19,987 bases of DNA from Holtiella sp036655075 (GCF_036655075.1 NZ_JAVVQU010000047.1:1-19987), one strand, 5' to 3'; shown: positions 6,881 through 15,536, numbered from the stretch's first letter. A program made the numbers and translations. Notes: generated by a model not told the origin, from the letters alone.

Positions 6881-7900
6881 ATGAGACACAAGCTTATTGG
6901 ATATGTTGGTACAAAAGATTTAGCTCAGGTTACAGAAGCAGATGCAAAAAACCTTGATATTATTAACATTGCATTTGGTCATGTTATTGATGGTGATGTA
7001 GTATGGAAAACAGAAACAGCTAAAGAGGATTTAGCAAGACTTAAAACAATTAATCCAGAGATTAAATTTGTTTTATCAATTGGTGGATGGGGTGCAGGTG
7101 GTTTCTCAGAAGCTGCTTACACAGAAGAAGGTAGAAAAAGATTTGCAAAAACAGGTATTGATATCGTACTTGAATACGGTTTAGATGGTTTAGATCTTGA
7201 CTGGGAATACCCTTCTTACACCGTTGCAGGCATCGGCGGATGCTTAGAAGACAAACAAAACTTCACATTATTACTCAAACAAATTCGTGAAGATCTTAAC
7301 AAAGTAAATGCAAACTACATGCTTACAATTGCAGCAGGTGGTGGCGCTTATTACTTAAAAGGTGTAGAAATGGACAAAGTGATTGAGCAATTAGACTATG
7401 TTCAACTTATGACTTACGACCTTCGTGGGGGATTCCAAACACTTACAGGTCACCATACTAACCTTTATGCACCACACTTAGATTTATTTGCGGCAAGTAC
7501 TGAAGAAGCTGTTCGTGACTTCATGGCAGCAGGCGTACCAGCAGATAAAATCGTTATTGGTATTGCGTTCTACAGCAGAATGTGGAAAGGTGTTCCGGAT
7601 GTAGATAATGGCTACCTTCAAATGGCTGAAACAGTTGGAACATATGGACCAAGCTATGGTGAACTTGTAGAAGGTTACATCAATAAAAATGGCTTTGTAA
7701 GACATTGGGATGATGTATGTAAAGCACCTTACCTTTTCAATGGTGACACATTTATCAGCTACGATGACGAAGAGTCTATTGCACACAAAATGAAATATAT
7801 GAATGAACAAGGTTTATTTGGAGCAATGTACTGGGAGTACGGTACAGATGAAACACGTACTTTAACAGGACATATGAGACAAGAAATCGAAAAATTATAA
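6881..7900 (+). CDS. Cytoplasmic glycoside hydrolase family 18 protein (chitinase/ENGase-like)
   Basis: This 339-residue single-domain GH18 TIM barrel hydrolyses beta-1,4 bonds next to N-acetylglucosamine by substrate-assisted catalysis, as known for the family. Visible motifs: KFVLSIGGWG at residues 62-71 and DGLDLDWEYP at 102-111, giving the DxxDxDxE set Asp102, Asp105, Asp107 and acid Glu109. MTYD follows at 177-180, and a C-terminal GAMYWEY is the usual last strand. There is no signal peptide and no carbohydrate-binding or surface domain, so it acts inside the cell. Start: ATG 6881, ten bases after AGAGGAGA. In this row the logical target is the GlcNAc-GlcNAc core of an imported N-glycan or a chito-oligosaccharide. 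The DWEYP form is more chitinase-like than classic secreted ENGases, so specificity is open. Confidence 0.9.
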   Translation: MRHKLIGYVGTKDLAQVTEADAKNLDIINIAFGHVIDGDVVWKTETAKEDLARLKTINPEIKFVLSIGGWGAGGFSEAAYTEEGRKRFAKTGIDIVLEYGLDGLDLDWEYPSYTVAGIGGCLEDKQNFTLLLKQIREDLNKVNANYMLTIAAGGGAYYLKGVEMDKVIEQLDYVQLMTYDLRGGFQTLTGHHTNLYAPHLDLFAASTEEAVRDFMAAGVPADKIVIGIAFYSRMWKGVPDVDNGYLQMAETVGTYGPSYGELVEGYINKNGFVRHWDDVCKAPYLFNGDTFISYDDEESIAHKMKYMNEQGLFGAMYWEYGTDETRTLTGHMRQEIEKL

Positions 7901-7934
7901 TCGTTAAAATATAGACACATAAGAAGGTGAGTTT

Positions 7935-9353
7935 ATGAATATTGCAATCAATGGAGCAAAAGTAACCAATGTAACAATTGAAATGTTCTATGAGGACTTC
8001 TTGCCAGAAAACTTAAAATACTTAAAGGGAATGTTCGAAGGGAAAGCTAAGGAACTTTACGTTTTAGTAAGCAACGAACAATCTATTGAATATAAAGTTT
8101 TTGTAGGTCTTGGCAAAGAAAAAGATTTAACGCAAGAACTTGTAAGAAATGCTGTTGCTAAAGCAGCAAAAAGAGTAAAAGAGCTTAACTTAGAAGGTGC
8201 AAGTCTTCAACTTTGCAAGTCTTCTATTTTGTCTGAAGCACAAATCATCGAAGCGATGGTAGATGCTATAGAACTAGGTTTATACGCGTTTGACAAGTAT
8301 AAAACAGATAAAAAAGAATGTAACACTCTAGAGTTTTCTATTGCAGGAGTGACAGACGTTGAAGTTGCCAATAGATGTGTAGAAGAAAGAAAACACATTG
8401 CAGCAGGGATCAACACTGCACGTAACATCATAAACGAACCTTCAAATGTATTATATCCTGAAACACTTGCTGAAATTGTACAAGCGTGCGGTAAGCAGTA
8501 TGGATTTGAGGTAGAAGTACTTGAGGGTGAAGCACTTCATGCACTTGGTATGCATGCCATGCTTACCGTAGGGAATGGATCTGTACATAAGCCACGTCTT
8601 ATTGTTATGCGCCACAAAAATGGCGGTGAACAAGAAACATTGGGGCTAGTTGGTAAAGGACTTACTTGTGATACAGGTGGGTACTCTTTAAAATCAAATG
8701 ATTCTATGTATTACCAAAAAACAGATATGAGTGGTGCAGCAAGTGTACTTGGGACGATGATAGCACTTGGGCAAAATAAGATACATAAAAATGTTATTGG
8801 GGTTATTCCAGCTTGTGAAAACGTTGTTTCAGGCTGCAGCTACAAAGTAGGTGATGTAGTAACGACAATGGCAGGCAAAACTGTACAAGTTTTAAATACA
8901 GATGCTGAAGGGCGCTTGGCGCTTGCAGATGCGTTAACTTATATTATTGAAAAAGAAAAAGTAAGTAAAGTGATTGATTTAGCTACATTAACAGGTGTTG
9001 CTGGGGTTACTTTTGGTAACGTCTACACAGCAGCTATCTCAAATCATGATGATTTCTATAACACATTCTTAAGTGCGGCTGAAGATGCAGAAGAAAAATT
9101 CTGGAGACTTCCAACGGATGCACGTTATAGAGAATGGATTAATAGTGATGTAGCAGATCTTAAAAATACAGGTGCTGCAGGTGGTGGTACTATTACAGCA
9201 GCTATGTTCTTACAAGAATTTGTACAAGAACTTCCTTGGATTCACTTAGACATCGCAGCAACAGCTTGCGTTGACCCGGCTGTACGTGACTATGAATATA
9301 GAGGCGGTACAGGCGTAGCAATTAGAACACTATATGAACTTATAACAAAGTAG
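7935..9353 (+). CDS. Leucyl aminopeptidase, peptidase family M17
   Basis: This cytosolic two-metal aminopeptidase removes N-terminal residues from peptides. At 472 residues it has the usual M17 length: a variable N-terminal domain (about 1-155) and a catalytic domain. The active-site set is complete. Lys241, Asp246, Asp264, Asp323 and Glu325 are the metal ligands and Lys253 and Arg327 the catalytic residues; all lie at a constant offset of nine from my recollection of bovine enzyme numbering. The signature NTDAEGRL is at 321-328. ATG 7935 follows AAGGTGAG. It lies 34 bases after GH18 and 14 before GH29, so it is part of the operon. A peptidase in a glycosidase row is unusual and suggests that the imported substrate carries a peptide. 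Confidence 0.95.
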   Translation: MNIAINGAKVTNVTIEMFYEDFLPENLKYLKGMFEGKAKELYVLVSNEQSIEYKVFVGLGKEKDLTQELVRNAVAKAAKRVKELNLEGASLQLCKSSILSEAQIIEAMVDAIELGLYAFDKYKTDKKECNTLEFSIAGVTDVEVANRCVEERKHIAAGINTARNIINEPSNVLYPETLAEIVQACGKQYGFEVEVLEGEALHALGMHAMLTVGNGSVHKPRLIVMRHKNGGEQETLGLVGKGLTCDTGGYSLKSNDSMYYQKTDMSGAASVLGTMIALGQNKIHKNVIGVIPACENVVSGCSYKVGDVVTTMAGKTVQVLNTDAEGRLALADALTYIIEKEKVSKVIDLATLTGVAGVTFGNVYTAAISNHDDFYNTFLSAAEDAEEKFWRLPTDARYREWINSDVADLKNTGAAGGGTITAAMFLQEFVQELPWIHLDIAATACVDPAVRDYEYRGGTGVAIRTLYELITK

Positions 9354-9367
9354 CGGAGGAAAAAATA

Positions 9368-10657
9368 ATGGAACAACAATGGTTCAAAGATGCTAAACTT
9401 GGGATTTTCATTCATTATGGAATTTACGCAGTAAACGGTATTGCAGAGTCATGGTCATTCTACAATGGTAGAATCTCTCATGAAGAGTACATGAAACAAT
9501 TAGATGGCTTCACAGCAGCTAACTTTGATGCTGAATACTGGGCTGACATCATTCAAAAATCAGGTGCAAACTACGCAGTACTTACAACAAAACATCATGA
9601 CGGTGTAGCACTATTTGATACACAATATAGTGACTTAAACGTTGTGAAAAAAACACCAGCAAAAAGAGATATCGTAAAAGAGTTTTATGAAGCAATTCAA
9701 AAACGTGGTATCCGTTCAGGTGTATACTACTCACTTATTGACTGGTCACACCCAGATTATGCAAGCGTATATGAAGGTGGCAAAGTGCCAGAAGATTTAA
9801 GTACAGTGAACAAATTCACGAGTCCAACAGATGGTGTACAAGATGAAGAAAAATGGAACAGATTCTTAGAGTTCAACAACAACCAATTAGGTGAGCTTCT
9901 TACTAACTATGGTAAAATTGACCTTCTTTGGTTCGATGGTGACTGGGAAAGAAGTGCAGACCAATGGGGTCTTCCAAAATTCAAACAATACCTTCAAAGC
10001 TTCAACGAAGATATCATTATCAACTCTCGTTTAGCAGGTCATGGAGATTACAAAACTCCAGAACAAGGTATTCCAATCACTCGTCCAGAAGGCGCTTGGG
10101 AATTCTGTACAACGATTAACTCATCTTGGGGTTACCAACACAAAGATAATGATTATAAATCACTTAAACAAATTCTTCGTATGTTTGTTGACTGTATTAG
10201 CATGGGTGGTAACATGCTTCTTGATATCGGGCCAATGGAAGATGGTACAATTCCAGAAAGACAAGTGGAAACACTTCTTGGTCTTGGTAAATGGATTGAA
10301 GAACATAAAGAAGCTGTTTACGGCACAGAAGACGGTATTATGGCGCGTTACTGGGCTGGTGGTAGCACACTTTCACCTGATAAGAAAACACTTTACTTAT
10401 TCGTACATGATACACCACAAGAAAGCGTATGCTTAAAAGGGTTATCAACACCTATCAAACGTATAAGTGTTCTTCACTCAGGTAAAGAATTAACCCACGT
10501 TATCCACGGTGGTGTGCCTTGGTTCAACATTCCAGGTACAACATGGATTAACATTACTCCAGAAGATGCACATGAGCATATCACAGTTCTTAAAGTAGAG
10601 CTTGAAGATGAAATTGATATGTATGGTGGTTCTGGGGCAGTAGTTACTCATAACTAA
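9368..10657 (+). CDS. Alpha-L-fucosidase, glycoside hydrolase family 29
   Basis: This 429-residue retaining alpha-L-fucosidase releases fucose from glycans. The N-terminal barrel opens with WFKDAKLGIFIHYGIYAVNG (5-24), has the family's TTKHHDG at 73-79 and LLWFDGDWE at 186-194, where Asp190 is the expected nucleophile. A beta-sandwich domain follows from about residue 330. There is no signal peptide, so it is cytoplasmic. GGAGGA before ATG 9368 gives a good site, and the gap to the aminopeptidase is 14 bases. In the setting of GH18, GH130 and GH38, core fucose on the inner GlcNAc is a sensible target; linkage (alpha-1,6 or alpha-1,3) cannot be read from the sequence. Confidence 0.92.
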   Translation: MEQQWFKDAKLGIFIHYGIYAVNGIAESWSFYNGRISHEEYMKQLDGFTAANFDAEYWADIIQKSGANYAVLTTKHHDGVALFDTQYSDLNVVKKTPAKRDIVKEFYEAIQKRGIRSGVYYSLIDWSHPDYASVYEGGKVPEDLSTVNKFTSPTDGVQDEEKWNRFLEFNNNQLGELLTNYGKIDLLWFDGDWERSADQWGLPKFKQYLQSFNEDIIINSRLAGHGDYKTPEQGIPITRPEGAWEFCTTINSSWGYQHKDNDYKSLKQILRMFVDCISMGGNMLLDIGPMEDGTIPERQVETLLGLGKWIEEHKEAVYGTEDGIMARYWAGGSTLSPDKKTLYLFVHDTPQESVCLKGLSTPIKRISVLHSGKELTHVIHGGVPWFNIPGTTWINITPEDAHEHITVLKVELEDEIDMYGGSGAVVTHN

Positions 10658-10662
10658 AACTT

Positions 10663-10745
10663 GTGGAAGTGGGTAGGGGTAGGTGGATACTCCTTCAACT
10701 TCCACTCAAGAACGCTAAGCAACCTTTCAAGGAAGTTTCGGAAGT
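10663..10745 (+). promoter_or_regulatory. Intercistronic RNA with mutually exclusive stems
   Basis: In the 146-base gap between the fucosidase and the CBM9-like gene, GTGGAAGT (10663-10670) can pair with ACTTCCAC (10698-10705). The same AACTTCC (10697-10703) can instead pair with GGAAGTT (10731-10737) or with GGAAGT (10740-10745). These stems cannot all form at once. A G-rich stretch GTGGGTAGGGGTAGGTGG (10669-10686) fills the first loop. No T tract is seen. The layout resembles a conformational switch or processing site; function is unknown. Confidence 0.4.
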
Positions 10746-10803
10746 GCATAAATGAGTTCTGATAAATAATAATAAACCCTATAAGAGATATGAGGAGAAG
10801 GAA

Positions 10804-11835
10804 ATGAGCGTAAACTTTAGAATTCCAAAAACAGATATCGCATTTAATCCTCCAGTTTATATGTGCAAAAAGGCAAACAAGCCTTTTACATTAGACGGAA
10901 ACATTGAAAAACCATTCTGGGAAGACATTCCTTTTACAGACTACTTTGTAGACATTGAAGGGGACAAAAGACCAGCACCACGTTTCAAAACACGTGCAAA
11001 AATGACTTGGGATAATGACAACCTTTACTTCGGTGCTATACTTGAAGGACCAGAAATCTGGGCTACACTTACAGAGCGTGATTGTGTTATCTTCCAAGAC
11101 AACGATTTTGAAATTTTCATTGATGCCAATTCAGATACTCATGCTTACTTTGAGTTTGAAATGAATGCATTAAACACAGTATGGGACTTAATGCTTACAA
11201 AACCATACCGTGATGGTGGAAAACCAATCAATGCTTTTGATATCCAAGGGATGCAAACAGCTGTTCATATTGATGGTGACTTAAACAATCCTCAAGGCGA
11301 CAACAAGCGTTGGATGGTAGAAGTTGTCATGCCATTTGCTGTATTACGCCAAGGTCAAAACAATTATAACCGTAATCCACAAGCTGGAGAATACTATAGA
11401 GTGAACTTCTCTCGTGTACATTGGAGAGTAGATGAAACAGAAACAGGCTTTACAAAACAAATCAATCCTGAAACAGGTGGAAGCTATCCAGAAGATAACT
11501 GGGTATGGGCACCAAGTGGTCTTATTAACATTCACTACCCAGAAACATGGGGCTTTGTATTCTTCGCTGAAGGGGATGAAACCTACGAAATTCCAGCAGA
11601 TGAATATGCAAAATGGGAACTTAGAAGACTTTACTACCAACAACATGCACACTTTGACTTACACGGTCACTTTACAACTGACTTTGAAGCGCTTAAAGGG
11701 GAATGGGAATTTACAATCACTCCAGAGATTGAAGTTACAAAAAATGGATTCGAAATGCGCACTTTATCAAATGATGGCAAGAGAGAAATCGTTATTTTCT
11801 CAGACAGCCGTACAATGATACAAGACGTGAAATAA
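10804..11835 (+). CDS. Carbohydrate-binding family 9-like (CBM9/DOMON-like) protein
   Basis: This 343-residue protein is mostly a CBM9-like beta-sandwich. Recognisable parts: KPFTLDGNIEKPFWEDIPFT (26-45), where such domains begin; ARxxWDNDNLYFGAIL-type strand at 65-80; and FQDNDFEIFIDANSDTHAYF (97-116), followed by EFEMNALNTVWDL. The C-terminal part (about 265-300) has ELRRLYYQQHAHF, found in stand-alone members. There are no catalytic motifs I can identify and no signal peptide, although many relatives are secreted. It is preceded by GAGGAGAAGG before ATG 10804. The next gene starts 10 bases after its stop. It may hold glycan intermediates or be an uncharacterised enzyme of this fold. Confidence 0.8.
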   Translation: MSVNFRIPKTDIAFNPPVYMCKKANKPFTLDGNIEKPFWEDIPFTDYFVDIEGDKRPAPRFKTRAKMTWDNDNLYFGAILEGPEIWATLTERDCVIFQDNDFEIFIDANSDTHAYFEFEMNALNTVWDLMLTKPYRDGGKPINAFDIQGMQTAVHIDGDLNNPQGDNKRWMVEVVMPFAVLRQGQNNYNRNPQAGEYYRVNFSRVHWRVDETETGFTKQINPETGGSYPEDNWVWAPSGLINIHYPETWGFVFFAEGDETYEIPADEYAKWELRRLYYQQHAHFDLHGHFTTDFEALKGEWEFTITPEIEVTKNGFEMRTLSNDGKREIVIFSDSRTMIQDVK

Positions 11836-11845
11836 GGAGGTCCAC

Positions 11846-14398
11846 ATGCTAGTATCCTTACAACACCAACAAGCTATAGAACAACGTTTTGAAGTGGTTA
11901 AAGAGATGGCAAAAGGTAGAGCCGCAGCCCTTTTTAGTGTACTTAATACTTGTACAGAAGAAGAAGCGATTTGCTTAAAATACCTTTATGCTTATATGCC
12001 AGAGCATGACCTTGCAAGTTATGATGGGGAACTTTTCCTTCAATTTGTTAAGCAAGCTTTAGCTGTTAGAAAAATGGTACCTTGGGGTGAGAAGATTACA
12101 GGAGAACTTTTCCTTAATTACGTCCTTCAATACCGTATGAACAATGAAAATGTAGAGTTCTACAAAGATGCTTTTGCAACTGAGCTTTTACCACGCGTAA
12201 AAGAAATGAACATGCATGATGCAACCATTGAGACAAACTACTGGTGCTTCGAAAAAGCAACTTACCAGTCAACAGATATCCGTACAGCTTCTCCATTTAC
12301 TGTCCTTCGTAATACATATGGTAGATGTGGAGAAGAGTCTACACTTTGTACAGCAGCACTTCGTTCTATTGGGATTCCAGCAAGACAAGTATATGCACCA
12401 AGATGGGCGCATTGTGATGACAACCATGCTTGGACAGAGGCTTGGATTGATGGCGAATGGCACTTTATCGGTGCATGTGAGCCAGAAATGAGAATGGACA
12501 CAGGTTGGTTCTTACTTCCAGCTTCAAAAGGGATGCTTATTCATACACGTGCTTTCTCTACTTTTGTAGAAGATGAGCCATGCGTATACCAAACAGAGGC
12601 AATCTCTGAAGTCAATGTACTTGACCACTATGCAGAAGTTAAATCTATCACCGTTAAAGTAGTAGATGAACAAGGTCAAGCTTTAACTGATGCTAAAGTA
12701 CGTTTTGAACTTATCAACTACTCAGAACTTTACCCACTAGCAGACCTTATGACAAATGCACAAGGTGAAGTAAGCTTCATTACAGGTCTTGGAGATCTTA
12801 TGATTTGTGCTTACAAAGACGGCGTACATGCTTACGCTAAGATGGATGTAAGAACAATGGATACATTAGAAGTAGTGATTCCAGATGCTTTTGAAAATGA
12901 AGTAGGACCAATTGACTTAACAATGGTACCTGCAGAAGGTAAAGTACCTGTAGAAGAAGAGCTTAGTGCAGAAGTTAAAGCATTACATGAAGCAAAACAT
13001 GCACGTGCATTAGCTATTCGTGGTGCTTTCAAAGAAACATTCTATACAGGAGACAAAGCGGTTGCATTTGCCACAACTTATGCACCATTTGAAAAAGAAG
13101 TGGCAGAAGCTTTAGAGAAATCTTTAGGGAACTACCAAGAGATGATGAACTTCTTCCAAGATGCAAAAACATCAGATTTACTTGCACAGAAGGTACAACT
13201 TCTGGGCACACTTAGAAAGAAAGATTTTACAGATATTACTTGTGACATTCTTCTTTCACACCTTGAAGGTGCAGTAGCGTTTAAAGAGGACTTCCAAGAA
13301 GACATCTTTGTAAACTACGTGCTTGCACCAAGAGTAGCATCAGAAATGATTGAAGGGTATAGACCAGAGCTTTTAGCACGTCTTGACAATGGACAACAAG
13401 CAAGCTTTAAGACAAACCCAGAAGAAGCGTATAACTACGTAATGGCTAATGTAAAACACGGTGTAGAAACAAACTACTCACTTGTTTACACACGTCCAGT
13501 AGGTCTATTTGACCTTCAAGTAGGGAGCGATGCATCTCGCAAAGTTCTTTTCGTAGCGATTTGTAGAACACTTGGTGTACCTGCAAAATACGTTTCAGTT
13601 ACAAACACAGTAGCTTACTACAAAGAAGGCGAGTGGGTAAATTTAACGGGTGAAGTAGCAGCTCCTGTTCAAACAGGTACGCTCAAACTTGTTAAAGCAA
13701 ACCAAGAACAAGCTTTCGATTACTATAGAAACTTTACAATTGCTAAACTTACAGAGGGTGTTTATACATCACTTGAGTACAATCACTTAAGTATTGAGGG
13801 TGAAAGTGTTACTTTAAGTTTAGAAGTTGGACACTACCGTATCTTGACAACCAATAGACAAGCAGATGGTACACTTCATGCGCGTATGCATTATGTAGAT
13901 GTACAACTCGGGGGAGAATCATCACTTACTATTGATGTACGTCACGAGGAAGATACAAAAAAAGTAGTGGACATTACAGATGAAGAAGTCATGACACTAG
14001 AAGGTGAAACAAGACTTGTATCTAGTCTTGTAGAAGATGGAAAGCCTGCTATTGTAGCTTACTTAGAAGTAAGTGGCGAGCCTACAGAGCATTTACTTAA
14101 CGAAATGCTTGAAGGTGTAGAAAAGTATAAAGCAGCAATGCCTCATATTTTATTTATCTTAAAAGATGCAAAAGACATTAATGACCCAACTTTAAGCAAA
14201 GTCCTTAAAGTCCTTCCTCATATTGAACTTTATGTTAGAAAAGATGAAGTTGTACTTGATGGCTTATATGAAGCCTTTGAAATTCATGATAAAAAGCTAC
14301 CATTAGCTTATGATATGAACGCCCCAATGAAGGCACAATATGCTTGGGCAGGCTATAATGTAGGTATTGGAGAATTGTTACTTAAATATTTAGCTTAA
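11846..14398 (+). CDS. Transglutaminase-fold protein with degenerate second core and C-terminal thioredoxin-like region
   Basis: This 850-residue cytoplasmic protein has several parts. Residues 100-240 form a transglutaminase/PNGase-type core with Cys161 in YGRCGEES, His194 in DDNHAW and a likely acid at Glu212 in ACEPE, where Asp is more usual. Residues 265-345 look like an Ig/CNA-B-like sandwich. Residues 484-600 resemble a second core, but the nucleophile region reads VGSDASRKVLFVAICR with no Cys, so it is probably inactive. The end (about 715-850) resembles a thioredoxin-like domain without CxxC. The start is set by TAAGGAGGT (11833-11841), whose TAA is the stop of the preceding gene. Members of the fold include proteases, amidases and peptide:N-glycanase. 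An amidase acting on the sugar-Asn bond is an attractive guess in this row, but unproven. Confidence 0.75.
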   Translation: MLVSLQHQQAIEQRFEVVKEMAKGRAAALFSVLNTCTEEEAICLKYLYAYMPEHDLASYDGELFLQFVKQALAVRKMVPWGEKITGELFLNYVLQYRMNNENVEFYKDAFATELLPRVKEMNMHDATIETNYWCFEKATYQSTDIRTASPFTVLRNTYGRCGEESTLCTAALRSIGIPARQVYAPRWAHCDDNHAWTEAWIDGEWHFIGACEPEMRMDTGWFLLPASKGMLIHTRAFSTFVEDEPCVYQTEAISEVNVLDHYAEVKSITVKVVDEQGQALTDAKVRFELINYSELYPLADLMTNAQGEVSFITGLGDLMICAYKDGVHAYAKMDVRTMDTLEVVIPDAFENEVGPIDLTMVPAEGKVPVEEELSAEVKALHEAKHARALAIRGAFKETFYTGDKAVAFATTYAPFEKEVAEALEKSLGNYQEMMNFFQDAKTSDLLAQKVQLLGTLRKKDFTDITCDILLSHLEGAVAFKEDFQEDIFVNYVLAPRVASEMIEGYRPELLARLDNGQQASFKTNPEEAYNYVMANVKHGVETNYSLVYTRPVGLFDLQVGSDASRKVLFVAICRTLGVPAKYVSVTNTVAYYKEGEWVNLTGEVAAPVQTGTLKLVKANQEQAFDYYRNFTIAKLTEGVYTSLEYNHLSIEGESVTLSLEVGHYRILTTNRQADGTLHARMHYVDVQLGGESSLTIDVRHEEDTKKVVDITDEEVMTLEGETRLVSSLVEDGKPAIVAYLEVSGEPTEHLLNEMLEGVEKYKAAMPHILFILKDAKDINDPTLSKVLKVLPHIELYVRKDEVVLDGLYEAFEIHDKKLPLAYDMNAPMKAQYAWAGYNVGIGELLLKYLA

Positions 14399-14423
14399 AA
14401 ATAAAAAAATACCTAACAAAAGC

Positions 14424-14453
14424 TTGACGAATGAGGGTGTACAATTAGATAAT
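14424..14453 (+). promoter_or_regulatory. Promoter of the LacI-GH130-GH38 unit
   Basis: TTGACG (14424-14429), an 18-base spacer, and GATAAT (14448-14453). CCTAACAAAAGCTT (14412-14425) overlaps the -35 and resembles CTTAACAAAAGTT at 6812-6824 and GTTAACAAAAACTT at 2135-2148, so a shared regulator is possible. No hairpin terminator separates this promoter from the preceding gene, so read-through from upstream is also likely. Confidence 0.65.
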
Positions 14454-14475
14454 AGGATAGAGACTCATGTTTAAT

Positions 14476-14483
14476 GGGGGGGG
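14476..14483 (+). promoter_or_regulatory. Eight-G tract serving as ribosome binding site of the regulator
   Basis: Eight consecutive G residues lie directly before ATG 14484 and seven bases before ATG 14490. They are the only Shine-Dalgarno-like sequence for the LacI-family gene. A homopolymer in this position can slip in replication and change spacing to the start codon. Confidence 0.6.
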
Positions 14484-14489
14484 ATGCAT

Positions 14490-15506
14490 ATGAGAAGAAA
14501 AAAAGAAGTGACAATGCAATTTATTGCTGACCAACTAGAAATCAGCAAGGTTACAGTTTCTAAAGCTTTAAAGGATCAAGACGGGGTAAGTGAAGAATTA
14601 AGGCAACGCATTAAGGCAGTAGCAGGTGAACTAGGCTATAAGCTTCCAGGTGCAGATCAAGTGACTGTCAATGCTAAAAATGTAGTCATTATGGTACAAG
14701 AAAAGTATGTAGATGCAAAGGAGTATACAACTTTTTATCTACGCTTTTATCAGAAGCTTGCATCAAGTCTCACACAACGAGGGTTTATGTGTAACTTATT
14801 TCCACTAGGAGAAAAGGCACCAAGTGCACAAGAGCTGAATAAGTGGTTTAATGACAGTAATGTCGGGGGCGTGATTGTCCTTGGAGATGTCAAAAAACAG
14901 CATATAAGCTTGATTAAAGACTTAAAGATTTCATTACTCTTTTTAGATTGCTATAATGCAGATGTAAACGTAGATTGTATTGTAACGGACAACTATTATA
15001 GTACCTTTGAGATTACAAATTACTTGAAAAAGTGTGGACACAAATCCATTGGGTTTGTAGGTAATATCAATGCTACAAGTAGTATTCAAGATCGCTTCTT
15101 AGGCTATTGTAGATCTCTTATGGGGTCAGGACTACCTATTAAGCAGGAATGTATTATCCCAGATAGAGATGAATTCAATGAAGAAATTGAATTCTTACTT
15201 CCCAAAGAGATGCCAACAGCCTTTATATGTAACTGTGATGACACAGCGTATAAGTTTGTACAACATCTTCTGTCTAAAGGATACCGAGTGCCAGAAGACG
15301 TATCCGTTGTAGGATTTGACAATGATATCTATGCAGAAGTCTCAGCACCCAAATTGACTACAGTAGCAGTCAATGTAGAAGTGATGACTGAGAAAGCAAC
15401 CAATCTTATTATCGACAAGATACAAAATGGTGACCGAGATAAGCCAAGTCGCGTTTTTGTGACAGGGGATACGGTATACCGCCAATCAGTGAGCAACATT
15501 AATTAA
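14490..15506 (+). CDS. LacI-family transcriptional regulator
   Basis: This 338-residue protein has an N-terminal helix-turn-helix (residues about 6-30: MQFIADQLEISKVTVSKAL), the hinge helix up to about 55, and a sugar-binding-protein-like ligand domain (about 60-330). The latter contains the family signatures ICNCDDTAYKFVQHL and VPEDVSVVGFDND. Such proteins release DNA, or bind it, when a sugar ligand is present. Start chosen at ATG 14490 because the G tract is then at proper spacing; ATG 14484, in frame, adds MH and has almost no spacing. It lies between the two enzyme groups and is co-directional with GH130, 30 bases downstream. It probably controls this locus through the GTTAA-rich sites at 6792-6855 and perhaps 2135-2190. 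Confidence 0.92.
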   Translation: MRRKKEVTMQFIADQLEISKVTVSKALKDQDGVSEELRQRIKAVAGELGYKLPGADQVTVNAKNVVIMVQEKYVDAKEYTTFYLRFYQKLASSLTQRGFMCNLFPLGEKAPSAQELNKWFNDSNVGGVIVLGDVKKQHISLIKDLKISLLFLDCYNADVNVDCIVTDNYYSTFEITNYLKKCGHKSIGFVGNINATSSIQDRFLGYCRSLMGSGLPIKQECIIPDRDEFNEEIEFLLPKEMPTAFICNCDDTAYKFVQHLLSKGYRVPEDVSVVGFDNDIYAEVSAPKLTTVAVNVEVMTEKATNLIIDKIQNGDRDKPSRVFVTGDTVYRQSVSNIN

Positions 15507-15536
15507 CATATATAACCTATTTAAAGGAGAAAGATC

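Noticed and set aside
10041..10436. 131-codon frame inside the fucosidase gene
   Set aside because: It overlaps a well supported GH29 gene in another frame and has no family features.
12216..12501. Overlapping frames on both strands in the transglutaminase-fold gene
   Set aside because: They are shadow frames over the conserved Cys/His catalytic region, without ribosome binding sites.
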